NCBI GenBank assembly: GCA_046330935.1 | Contig: JAXLRU010000002.1 | Coordinates: forward strand, 434,001-498,000 | Reading direction: 5' to 3' | Length of the DNA: 64,000 nucleotides | DNA from: JAXLRU01 sp046330935 | GTDB taxonomy: Bacteria; Actinomycetota; Actinomycetes; Actinomycetales; Kineosporiaceae | Part shown: one piece after another, positions 57,401 through 64,000 of the stretch | How the letters are laid out: each line of letters opens with the position of its first letter | Numbering within the stretch: position 1 is the stretch's first letter | Translations under genes and position numbers: made by a program | The notes under the pieces: model-generated | Told to the model about the DNA's origin: nothing | What the model saw: only the letters and a program-made list of their open reading frames with translations | Databases searched by the model: none

Positions 57401-58243
57401 GACGACCTTCTGGCCCTTGTAGCGGGCCTCGGCCATCCAGTGCGCGTCGGGCGTGCGGGTCACCGGCACGTTCGAGCCCCACATCAGCAGGTAGCTCGCG
57501 TTCCACCAGTCGCCCGACTCGGGGACGTCGGTCTGGTCGCCGAACACCTGCGGGCTGGCGACGGGCAGGTCGGCGTACCAGTCGTAGAACGACGTCATCA
57601 CCCCGCCGAGCAGCTCGATGAACCGGCTGCCCGCCGCGTGGCTGACCATCGACATGGCCGGGATCGGCGAGAAGCCGACGACGCGGTCGGGGCCGTGCTC
57701 GGCGATCGTGTGGACGTGCGCGGCGGCGATGATCTCGACCGCCTCGTCCCAGGAGATGCGTACCTGGCCGCCCTTGCCGCGGGCCTGCTGGTACCTCCTG
57801 CGCGACTCGGGGTTGCCGGTGACGTCCGCCCACGCCGCCACGGGATCGCCGCCGTGGCGGGCCTTCGCCTCGCGGTACAGCTCGACCAGGACGCCGCGGG
57901 CGTAGGGGTAGCGCACGCGGGTCGGCGAGTACGTGTACCAGCTGAACGCCGCGCCGCGGGGGCAGCCGCGGGGCTCGTACTCCGGGGAGTCGGGGCCGAC
58001 GCTGGGGTAGTCGGTCTGCTGCGACTCCCAGGTGATGATCCCGTCCTTGACGTAGACCTTCCACGAGCACGAGCCCGTGCAGTTCACGCCGTGCGTCGAG
58101 CGGACGACCTTGTCGTGGCTCCAGCGGTCGCGGTAGAAGCTGTCCCCCGCTCGCCCGCCGACGTGCTCGATGCTCCGGGCGTCGTCCGACGTCGTCGAGC
58201 GCCGGCGCAGGTAGCGGCCAGCCTGAAGCAGGGCCTCGGACAC
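54494..58243 (-). CDS. narG: respiratory nitrate reductase alpha subunit NarG
   Basis: The frame is open to 58417, but GTG 58243 has GAGAGGA upstream and begins the conserved N-terminus, giving 1249 residues. The FS0 ligands H51, C55, C59 (STHGVNCTGSCSW) and C94 (RGCPRGAAF), the molybdenum-ligand Asp segment MTSFYDWYADLP and C-terminal VVMNL-type partners fit membrane-bound NarG. It reduces nitrate to nitrite on the cytoplasmic side with Mo-bisMGD. No twin-arginine signal is seen after this start. The long plus-strand frame opposite it is an antisense shadow. Confidence 0.95.
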   Translation of the reverse strand: MSEALLQAGRYLRRRSTTSDDARSIEHVGGRAGDSFYRDRWSHDKVVRSTHGVNCTGSCSWKVYVKDGIITWESQQTDYPSVGPDSPEYEPRGCPRGAAFSWYTYSPTRVRYPYARGVLVELYREAKARHGGDPVAAWADVTGNPESRRRYQQARGKGGQVRISWDEAVEIIAAAHVHTIAEHGPDRVVGFSPIPAMSMVSHAAGSRFIELLGGVMTSFYDWYADLPVASPQVFGDQTDVPESGDWWNASYLLMWGSNVPVTRTPDAHWMAEARYKGQKVVVVSPDYADNTKFADEWMAAQPGTDGALAMAMGHVILKEFLVDRRVPFFVDYLQRFTDMPFLVKLEERDSPDGKAYVPGHFLTAADVAASGASATGATEADEGAAWRTVLVDGRTGGLVVPPGTMGDRYTEAGKGRWNLDLGDVAPQLTLQASAGAGDRPAVEVLLPRFDAPDGHGEVLHRGVPVRRVGEHLVTTVFDLVLAQYGVSREGLPGTWPTGYDDADEPYTPAWQESITSVPAQQCVRIAREMARNSEQSGGKTMIIMGAGVCQWFHGDATYRAMLSLLLFTGSMGRNGGGWAHYVGQEKCRPLTGHATMAMALDWARPPRQMIGTAFWYLHTDQWRYDGYRADALTSPLATGELAGMHTADTIAQSARLGWMPSYPQFDRSSLDVADEARAWAEKTGRPVAEYVAEELTSGRLGWATEDPDAPENWPRVLTLWRANLLGSSAKGDEYFLRHLLGTHSALRAEETPPDKRPRDVTWHDEAPQGKLDLLVALDFRMTSSTMLADVVLPAATWYEKHDLSSTDMHPFVHAFTPAIDPPWQAKSDFDAFHAIARRFSDLARTRLGVRHDLVAQPLQHDSPGETAQPGGVVRDWRLGQVPPVPGTSMPTMVVVERDYGAIADKLAAVGPLVETLGLTTKALTVVPGPEIEDLKHRNGVILGGAADGRPAIDTDAKMAEVILALSGTTNGRLAVEGFRRLEERTGRRLVDLAEGSEEKRITFADTQARPVPVITSPEWSGSETGGRRYAPFTVNVERLKPWHTLTGRMHFFVDHAWMHEFGEAMPTFRPPLDMQGLFGEPSFGVTSVATTDDGQGGRQVAVRYLTPHSKWSIHSEYQDNLFMLSLSRGGPVVWMSTQDAAAIGVKDNEWVEAVNRNGVLVVRAIVTHRLPPGLVFVYHAQERVVNVPISQNSGLRGGIHNSLTRILVKPTHLIGGYAQLSYAFNYLGPTGNQRDEVTVIRRRSQEVTY

Positions 58244-58288
58244 GGGCGGGTCCTCTCTGGTGGAGCCTGGCCACCGGTCAGCCCGGCG

Positions 58289-58321
58289 GACATTCGTCAC
58301 GAATGTTGCATATCGCGAATG
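58289..58321. promoter_or_regulatory. candidate operator upstream of narG
   Basis: CATTCG-TCA-CGAATG (58291-58305) is a perfect 6-bp inverted repeat centred about 55 bp before the narG start, and another CGAATG half-site follows at 58316-58321. The nonamer GACATTCGT at 58289-58297 recurs at a similar distance upstream of narK. Confidence 0.45.
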
Positions 58322-58383
58322 ATCGATGAGGGCACGGCGAGTGGGACGCGCTGCCTTCGGGCGTGTCGCCAGCGGCGAGGCGA

Positions 58384-58431
58384 TCTCTTTCCGAGTTTTG
58401 TCAACCTGGCGTGACAATACTCGGAAAGAGA
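58384..58431. terminator. 48-bp hairpin between the hemerythrin gene and narG
   Basis: Outer arms 58384-58396 and 58419-58431 pair over 13 bp; after one T-T mismatch, inner arms TTGTCA and TGACAA pair, leaving the loop ACCTGGCG. It is markedly A+T-rich for this genome and lies 28 nt beyond the hemerythrin stop. It may terminate the narK-hemerythrin transcript or serve as a protein-binding site for narG. No T-run. Confidence 0.5.
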
Positions 58432-58458
58432 ACGCCTGCGCGCCGCGCTCACGGACGG

Positions 58459-58959
58459 TCAGCCCGCCGCGAGGCCGCTCGCCGTGAGGTCCACGGCGGT
58501 CCCGGCCCGGGCGCGGACGGCGTCCACGACGTCCCAGGCGTCGCCGTCGAGCACCGACAGTGCGGCGGGGAAGACGCCGTCCTGCTCGGCGAGGATGTGC
58601 TCGCGCAGCAGGTGCATGGCCTCGCTGAGCTGTTCGGGCCAGTCGGGGTCGGACGGCGCGGCGCCGGGTCCGGCGGCGACGGCGGCGCCCAGCGCGGCCT
58701 CCACCACCCGGTGCTCGCCGCGCAGCCTGGCCACGTGGTCGGGGAACTCCGCGGCCATCGCCGGGAACAACCCCTCCTCCTCGACCACCGTGTGGGGGGC
58801 GAGCACCGACGCGATGGCGCGGGCCGCCGCGGCGAGAGCCCCCAGGTCACCGGCCTGCCGGGCCGCCCGCACGTCGCTCATCAGGTTGACGACGGCGTCG
58901 TGCTCGGCGGTGAGCAGGGCGATCGAGTCCAGCGCCTGGCAGCCGCAGTACTCGCACAT
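58459..58959 (-). CDS. hemerythrin-like HHE-domain protein
   Basis: A 166-residue protein starting with MCEYCGCQALD, a Cys-rich N-terminus seen in many actinobacterial hemerythrin-like proteins. Iron-ligand histidines and glutamates are in LTAEHDAVVNL, VLAPHTVVEEEGLFP, LRGEHRVVEAAL and LLREHILAEQDGVFPAAL. Di-iron proteins of this family bind O2 or NO or help repair nitrosatively damaged iron centres. Its gene follows narK with a two-base gap, so it is probably co-expressed with nitrate transport. Confidence 0.85.
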   Translation of the reverse strand: MCEYCGCQALDSIALLTAEHDAVVNLMSDVRAARQAGDLGALAAAARAIASVLAPHTVVEEEGLFPAMAAEFPDHVARLRGEHRVVEAALGAAVAAGPGAAPSDPDWPEQLSEAMHLLREHILAEQDGVFPAALSVLDGDAWDVVDAVRARAGTAVDLTASGLAAG

Positions 58960-58961
58960 GG

Positions 58962-60188
58962 TCAGGCCCTGGTCGAAGAGTCGGGGCGGGCCACGGCCCG
59001 GACGGCGAACACGGCACTGGCGAGCGCGACGACGGCGAGGGCGGCGAGGCCGGGGCCGTAGTCGTCCCAGCGCCCGTAGATCGAACCCATGAGCAGCGGC
59101 GGCACGAACCCGCCGAGCCCGCCCGCGGCACCCACGAGCCCGGTCACCGAGCCGACCTGGGCGGCGGGGGCGCGCTGCGCGACCAGGGCGAACGTGGCGC
59201 CCGACCCAGCACCCAGCGCGGCGGCCATCGACAGGAAGGCGATCGTCCCCGTGGGCGCCAGCGACGGCGTCAGCGCCTGCACGGCGGCACCGGCCGCGAC
59301 GACGGCGAGCGCGACGCCGAGCACACGGGTGGCGCCCAGCCGGTCCGACAGCGCACCGCCGAGGGGGCGCATCACGACGGCGACGAGCACGAACCCGGCC
59401 ATCCGGTTGGAGGCGTCGGCCGGGGTGAGGTGGTAGCCGGTCTTGAGGTAGGTGACCAGGTACACGGAGAACGCCACGTACCCGCCGAACGCGACGGCGT
59501 ACAGCAGCGCCGCCTGCCAGGTGACCCGCAGCTTGATCGCCGCGCCCATCCGCTGGGCGAGGGTCGCCGTCGGGACCGCCCGGCCGGGGGCGTCGCGCAG
59601 CACGAGCGCCGCGAGCACCCCGTAGACGGCGAGCGCCGCGGCCGTGACCAGGAACGGCGTGCGCAGCCCGTGCGCGGTGGCGAGCTTCACGGTGGTGAGC
59701 GCGCTGATCGCCGTCCCGCCCATGCCGGCGCCGAACACGCCGACGGCGAGCCCCCGCTGGCGGGGCGGGAACCACGCGTTGACGAGCGGGACGCCGACCG
59801 CGAACGACGTGCCCGCGATGCCGAGGAAGAACCCGCCGACGAGCAGCGCAGCCAGCGAGTCGTTGCCGGCGAGGCCGAGGAACAGCACCGGCAGGATGGT
59901 GACCCAGGCGATCACGGCGAACATCACGCGGCCACCGAACCGGTCGGTGAGCGCGCCCACGGGGATCCGGCCGAGCGAGCCCACGAGGACGGGCACGGCC
60001 ACCAGCAGCGCCTGCTGGAACGACGACAGGCCGAGCTGCTCCTTGAACCGCGGCGCGAGGGGGCTGATCAGCGCCCAGGCCCAGAAGGTGACGGCGAAGC
60101 CGAGCGTCGCGACGGCGACCACCGTCCAGGCGCGGACCGTGTCGGTGGGAGGTGCCGCCGGCGGCGCTGCCGTGGCCTTCGCTGACAT
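58962..60188 (-). CDS. narK: nitrate/nitrite MFS transporter NarK
   Basis: ATG 60188 with AGGAGG upstream gives 408 residues and about twelve helices. The NNP-family signatures are present: FWAWALISPLAPRFKEQLG in helix 1, GNDSLAALLVGGFFLGIAGT and the Gly-rich nitrate signature VPLVNAWFPPRQRGLAVGVF with GAGMGGTAIS. It imports nitrate and/or exchanges it for nitrite. Whether it is a NarK1- or NarK2-type carrier is not resolved. Confidence 0.93.
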   Translation of the reverse strand: MSAKATAAPPAAPPTDTVRAWTVVAVATLGFAVTFWAWALISPLAPRFKEQLGLSSFQQALLVAVPVLVGSLGRIPVGALTDRFGGRVMFAVIAWVTILPVLFLGLAGNDSLAALLVGGFFLGIAGTSFAVGVPLVNAWFPPRQRGLAVGVFGAGMGGTAISALTTVKLATAHGLRTPFLVTAAALAVYGVLAALVLRDAPGRAVPTATLAQRMGAAIKLRVTWQAALLYAVAFGGYVAFSVYLVTYLKTGYHLTPADASNRMAGFVLVAVVMRPLGGALSDRLGATRVLGVALAVVAAGAAVQALTPSLAPTGTIAFLSMAAALGAGSGATFALVAQRAPAAQVGSVTGLVGAAGGLGGFVPPLLMGSIYGRWDDYGPGLAALAVVALASAVFAVRAVARPDSSTRA

Positions 60189-60237
60189 CGTTTCCTCCTG
60201 GGGCGCTGACGGGTCCGACAGCTCGAGTTTTCCCGAT

Positions 60238-60254
60238 GACATTCGTAGGAACCG
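60238..60254. promoter_or_regulatory. candidate operator upstream of narK
   Basis: GACATTCGT at 60238-60246 lies about 55 bp before the narK start, in the 83-nt gap after nirK. It is identical to the nonamer upstream of narG, although the second half-site here (GGAACC) is imperfect. Confidence 0.35.
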
Positions 60255-60271
60255 GGGGACTTCCGTCCCGC

Positions 60272-62911
60272 TCACCGGGCGAGGAACAGGCCGTGGGCGC
60301 CGCGCTCGGCGTCCACCATCGCGTGCGTGACGAACGGGTAGTGCCCGGCTTCCGGCAGGGTGAACTCCACGAACCCGCCCTGTGCGGGCAGCAGCGGCAA
60401 CACCTGGGCACCGCCCGCACCCGGCCCCGCGCCGGGGCGCAGCCGGTAGGCGCCCTCGGTCCACACCGTGTCGAACCGGGTGCCGACGACGTGGAACGCC
60501 GAGGACCTCTGCGGCCCGGCGTCGAGCACCCAGACCCGCACCCGCTCCCCCACGCCCACCGGCAGGGGGTGCGCGTCGTACTGTCGTGCCCGGCCGTTGA
60601 ACACGACGAGATCGGGACGCTCGGCGCGCAGCGCGTCGTCGTCGGCGCCGTCCCCGGGCGCGCCGAGGTACAGCTCGGACTGCACGAGCACGTACTCGCG
60701 GGCCACGGGCGCAAGGCCGGGCGGGTCGATCACGACGGCCCCGATCATGCCGTTGGCCAGGTGCAACGACATCGGCATCGTCGAGCAGTGGTACATCCAG
60801 ATCCCCGCCTGGTCGGCGCGGAACCGGTACACCAGCGACTCACCCGGCTGGATCGTGCGCATCGGCCCGTCGGGGGCGAGGGCCCCCGCGTGGAAGTCGA
60901 TCGAGTGGCCGATGGACGCGTCGTTGCGAAGGGTGATCTCGAAGGTGTCGCCGACCCGGCCGTGCAGGACGGGGCCCGGCGCCGTCCCCCCGAACGTCCA
61001 GCGGGCCTGGACGATCCCCGGCGCGACCTCCACCCGCGTCTGCGTGACCGGCAGGGTGATCCGGTGCAGGCTCCCGGGCCCGGCCGGGGCCAGCCGTGCG
61101 TCCGCGACCGCCGAGGACGCCGCGGGCGGTGCCGCGAGCGCGCGGGCGACGTCGGCGTCGGGGATCGGCACGTCCGCGTCGTCGGGGTGGTGGTGCCCGG
61201 GCGAGGCCGCGGAGGGCTCGGGGGCGGCCACGGCCCCGGGCTCGGGCGCGCCGATGGGCTCGACCGTCAACGTCATCCCGCGCATGCGATGCCCGGGCAG
61301 GGAGCACCAGCCGCGGACGCGCCCGGTGATCGGACCCGCGTCGAGGTCGGCGCGGCCACCGGGGACGAGCCGGGGCGTGCGGGCGCCCGTCTCGAGCACG
61401 AGGTCGTGGCGGTCCTCGCCGTCGTTGACCAGGGTGAGGACGAGGCGGTCACCCGCGGGCACCCGCAGGACGTCGGGCACGAACCGCATGCCCTGGACGT
61501 GCACGACGAGGCGCGTGGTGCGCCCCGTGACGGCCGCACCACCCGCGGACGGCGCCGCGTCGGCGCCGGTCCGCAGCCCCGCCGCGGCCGGGTCGACGCC
61601 CACGCCCCCGGCGACGGCGAGGACGACGGCGACGAGCCCGGCCACCGCCTGACCGAAGGGGTGCGGGGCGGGGACGTCGCGGGGCTCGGGCGGCGGCGGG
61701 CTGCGGCGGGCCAGGGCGACCCGCAGGGCGAGGAGGGGCGTGCACGCGAGTGAGGCGGCGACCAGCGTCGAGAGGATCACCCGGGCCGGGGGCGACACGG
61801 GCAGCAGGCAGCCGAGCAGCCCGGCGTCGAGCAGCACGGCCCGCGCCGCCCAGCCCCGGGCCATCCCGCCGCAGGAGTCGCGGACCGCCGCAGGCCCCCC
61901 GCCGAGCACGACCGGCCACAGGTAGGTGAGCGCACCGACGAGCACCTGCGCGCCGAACCCCACGAGCAGTGCGGGGGTGAGCCCAGTGACGGCGTCGGCG
62001 GCGCGCACCCAGTCGGGGGCGGTCGCGAGGGCGACGGACTGCGCGAGCTGGGTGGCGGCGAGCCAGCCGAGGCCGGCGAGGACGGGCACCGCGGAGGGGG
62101 CCACCGGCACGTCCCCGCCCTTGAGTCGCAGCGTGTGCCGGTAGGGCAGGGCCAGGGCGGCGAGCAGCCCGAGCACGACGAGCGGGCCGAGGGCCGCCAC
62201 GAGCAGGCCCCCGGTGAGCACCGCGGCGGAGGCGGCGAGCACGGCCACCACCAGCGCGGGCAGCAGGAGCCGGGCGTGCCGCTGCACGGTGTCGGGGATC
62301 CGTGCTCGCACCATCGTGGGCCACAGCGTGAGCAGGGTGCCGACGACGGTCAGGGCCAGCCAGCCCGACCCGGCGAGCGTCACGTGGGCGACGAGCACGC
62401 GCTCGGGCAGGGTGCCCGCGCGGTGTTCCAGCCCGCCCGAGCCGAGGACCACCCCGCCCGCTCCGCCCACGCACAGCAGGAGCGCGGCGGCGACGAGGTA
62501 GCGCAGGGTCACGGCGAAGCGCCCGGGCAGGGCGCGGCGGACGGCGTGGGCGAGCGCGACGGCGTGGGCGGCGACCACCGCGACCAGCCCGGCACCCGCC
62601 ACGGCCACGAGGGCCCGGACGCCGCTCAGCATGCCGGCGACGAGGACCACCGCGGTCGCGTTGTAGGCGACGAGCCGGGCGACCTCGCCGCGCCGGACGG
62701 ACGCGGCGGGCAGCCGCAGCAGCGCCGTCGCGAAGTGCCAGCTCCAGACGAGGACGGCGTTGCCGAGGACGCCGAGGGTGAGCAGGTGGACGAGCGTCCA
62801 CCGCGGCTGCGGGAGGAAGGGGTGCGCGAGGACGGCCGCGGCGAGGGCGAGGGCCCAGGCGAGGACGACCGTTCCCGCCCGGCGGTGCCATCGGGCCCGT
62901 GGGCCGCTCAT
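60272..62911 (-). CDS. nirK: trimodular copper nitrite reductase (membrane + cupredoxin + NirK)
   Basis: An 879-residue fusion. Residues 1-430 are a polytopic membrane region of about ten to twelve helices with histidines (TLVHLLTLG, WSWHFATALL, LVAHVTLAGSG). Residues about 455-560 form a separate type 1 copper cupredoxin (RHDLVLE, WCSLPGHRMRGM). Residues about 600-879 are NirK, with type 1 and type 2 ligands in GHSIDFHAGA, MYHCSTMPMSLHLANGM, SAFHVVGTRFDTVW and VTHAMVDAE. It should reduce nitrite to NO at the membrane, the extra cupredoxin acting as a built-in electron donor. The start overlaps the upstream membrane-protein stop (ATGA). Confidence 0.92.
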   Translation of the reverse strand: MSGPRARWHRRAGTVVLAWALALAAAVLAHPFLPQPRWTLVHLLTLGVLGNAVLVWSWHFATALLRLPAASVRRGEVARLVAYNATAVVLVAGMLSGVRALVAVAGAGLVAVVAAHAVALAHAVRRALPGRFAVTLRYLVAAALLLCVGGAGGVVLGSGGLEHRAGTLPERVLVAHVTLAGSGWLALTVVGTLLTLWPTMVRARIPDTVQRHARLLLPALVVAVLAASAAVLTGGLLVAALGPLVVLGLLAALALPYRHTLRLKGGDVPVAPSAVPVLAGLGWLAATQLAQSVALATAPDWVRAADAVTGLTPALLVGFGAQVLVGALTYLWPVVLGGGPAAVRDSCGGMARGWAARAVLLDAGLLGCLLPVSPPARVILSTLVAASLACTPLLALRVALARRSPPPPEPRDVPAPHPFGQAVAGLVAVVLAVAGGVGVDPAAAGLRTGADAAPSAGGAAVTGRTTRLVVHVQGMRFVPDVLRVPAGDRLVLTLVNDGEDRHDLVLETGARTPRLVPGGRADLDAGPITGRVRGWCSLPGHRMRGMTLTVEPIGAPEPGAVAAPEPSAASPGHHHPDDADVPIPDADVARALAAPPAASSAVADARLAPAGPGSLHRITLPVTQTRVEVAPGIVQARWTFGGTAPGPVLHGRVGDTFEITLRNDASIGHSIDFHAGALAPDGPMRTIQPGESLVYRFRADQAGIWMYHCSTMPMSLHLANGMIGAVVIDPPGLAPVAREYVLVQSELYLGAPGDGADDDALRAERPDLVVFNGRARQYDAHPLPVGVGERVRVWVLDAGPQRSSAFHVVGTRFDTVWTEGAYRLRPGAGPGAGGAQVLPLLPAQGGFVEFTLPEAGHYPFVTHAMVDAERGAHGLFLAR

Positions 62912-64000
62912 CGCGGGCCTGCCAGTGACGAGCGCGCGGCCACGCCGAGGAACGTGAGGACGGCGACGACGTTGCCCACGCCGCCGAGCTGCCAGGCCCA
63001 GGTGAGGCCGTGAGCGTCACCGACGCCCACGCGCAGCGCGAGGGTCGCGTGCAGCAGGGCGACGGGCACGTACATGGCGGGGCGGTAGGGCAGCGGCCGG
63101 CGCAGCACCGCGGGGAGGATCACCGGCGCGTGCGCCATGATCATCGACATCACGAAGCCGAGGAACACGGCGTGGACGACCGCGTCGTACCCCGGGCCCT
63201 CGGTCACCGGCCCCGCGAGCAGCCACGACGTCCCGGCGACGCCCAGCCAGCCGTACCCGGCGAGCAGGCAGACGGCGGCGAAGCGCGGCAGCCCGCGCCC
63301 CCGCACCGTGCGCCGGGCGACGTCGCAGACGACCAGGCCGCCCGCGAGCGCGAGGACGGCCACCCCGAGCAGCGCCGTCCCCGCCGCCGGCCACAGCAGT
63401 GCGCAGGGCACGGCCACGGTCGTCGCCGCGCAGGTCGCCAGCACCGCGCGTTCCCGTCCGGCCGACAGCGACAGCCGCGCCAGCTCCAAGCGCTCGCCCG
63501 CGATGGTGAGCACGAGGAACCCTGCCAGCCACGGCAGCAACGCGGGCACTGGCACTCCGCCCGCCCACAGCAGGCAGGCGCCGAGCGCGAGGGCGGCGCC
63601 GAGGGCCTGGGCGAGGACGGCGTCGGCGGCCTGGCGCCGCCACAGCGGCAGGTACAGCGCGAGCAGCGCGGCCGAGCCGACGACCAGCACCGCGGCCGCG
63701 GCGGCCCTCGGCACCGGGCCCACGAGCAGCACGGCCCCCGCCGCGAGCCCACCCGGCGCGACGTACCCCCAGGCGCGGCCCAGCGCGATCGCGCGTTCGA
63801 GGGCCACCAGGGTCCCGACGAAGCCGAGCACCATGACCAGGCCGTGGACGTCGGGCAGGCGCGACGCGCGCACCGGGGCCGGCAGGCCCAGGCGTATCAA
63901 CCCGGCGTCCAGGCCCGTCAGCAGGGCCAGGCCCGCCGGGACCAGGAACGCGAGGCGCGCCGCCGGCAGAGGGGCGGGTGCGGACGGGCGGACAGGTGCG
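62908..64000 (-). CDS. polytopic membrane protein, NnrS-like, 5' end outside the window
   Basis: The frame is open to the window edge: codons before TTG 63900 read FLVPAGLALLTGLDAGLIRL, a membrane helix that continues the protein, so the start lies beyond 64000. About 364 residues are visible with some eleven helices and conserved histidines in DVHGLVMVLGFVGT, VVHAVFLGFVMSMIMAHAPV and LLHATLALRVG. This resembles NnrS-type haem/copper membrane proteins associated with NO metabolism. It is translationally coupled to nirK and may serve nitrite reduction or NO tolerance. Confidence 0.65.
   Translation of the reverse strand, partial: APVRPSAPAPLPAARLAFLVPAGLALLTGLDAGLIRLGLPAPVRASRLPDVHGLVMVLGFVGTLVALERAIALGRAWGYVAPGGLAAGAVLLVGPVPRAAAAAVLVVGSAALLALYLPLWRRQAADAVLAQALGAALALGACLLWAGGVPVPALLPWLAGFLVLTIAGERLELARLSLSAGRERAVLATCAATTVAVPCALLWPAAGTALLGVAVLALAGGLVVCDVARRTVRGRGLPRFAAVCLLAGYGWLGVAGTSWLLAGPVTEGPGYDAVVHAVFLGFVMSMIMAHAPVILPAVLRRPLPYRPAMYVPVALLHATLALRVGVGDAHGLTWAWQLGGVGNVVAVLTFLGVAARSSLAGPR

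Noticed and set aside
54608..58414. A 1268-codon open frame on the plus strand opposite narG
   Set aside because: Its translation is Arg/Gly/Val-rich and low in complexity, and it mirrors narG codon structure; narG motifs are complete on the other strand. High G+C makes such antisense frames common here.
1..64000. tRNA or rRNA genes
   Set aside because: No cloverleaf-like sequence with a CCA-end pattern or rRNA signature was noticed by eye; a covariance-model scan would be needed to exclude them fully.

Overview
The window is high-G+C DNA with dense, mostly intact genes, frequent GTG starts and many 4-nt ATGA/GTGA overlaps. Together with a SARP/AfsR-type regulator, a Pgl-type (type 2) BREX system and a membrane-fused NirK, this points to an actinomycete. 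The genus cannot be fixed from the sequence alone.

Left part (1-20.1 kb), mixed chromosomal genes: the 3' end of a PKD-domain protein; a large SARP/NB-ARC/TPR regulator; a PAS-GAF-SpoIIE phosphatase; two small membrane proteins transcribed divergently, one YwiC-like; a secreted GH43 arabinanase and a secreted zinc metalloprotease, each followed by a strong hairpin; a 5'-truncated relic of an ATPase/TPR regulator; an AlbA_2/RecG-like protein; an ABC-2 transporter followed by an OmpR-type two-component system; and two small overlapping genes, one secreted.

Middle part (20.2-47.4 kb), a phage-defence island: a complete type 2 BREX gene set, pglW-pglX and then pglY-pglZ-brxD-brxHI. The two halves are separated by about 9.4 kb of cargo: a YVTN beta-propeller protein, an unrecognised 221-aa protein, a YcaQ-like DNA glycosylase and an MFS transporter (the last three translationally coupled), a nucleotidyltransferase-fold protein, two head-to-head gene remnants, an AbiE toxin-antitoxin pair with a 17-bp perfect inverted repeat upstream, a hypothetical protein and a small nuclease-like protein just before pglY. 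pglX is the only broken BREX gene. It carries many indels confined to about 25.03-26.86 kb, and part of that stretch has clearly lower G+C, while its ends and all other BREX genes are intact.

Right part (47.6-64 kb), nitrate/nitrite/NO respiration and detoxification: after a secreted Ig-like protein, the minus strand encodes (in transcription order) an incomplete polytopic membrane protein, a trimodular membrane/cupredoxin/NirK nitrite reductase, narK, a hemerythrin-like protein, narGHJI and hmp. NarK would move nitrate/nitrite, NarGHI reduce nitrate, NirK reduce nitrite to NO, and Hmp detoxify NO. No nor or nos genes are seen. A short degenerate copy of the narI 3' end lies beyond hmp, and narG and narK share the 9-mer GACATTCGT at similar distances upstream of their starts.
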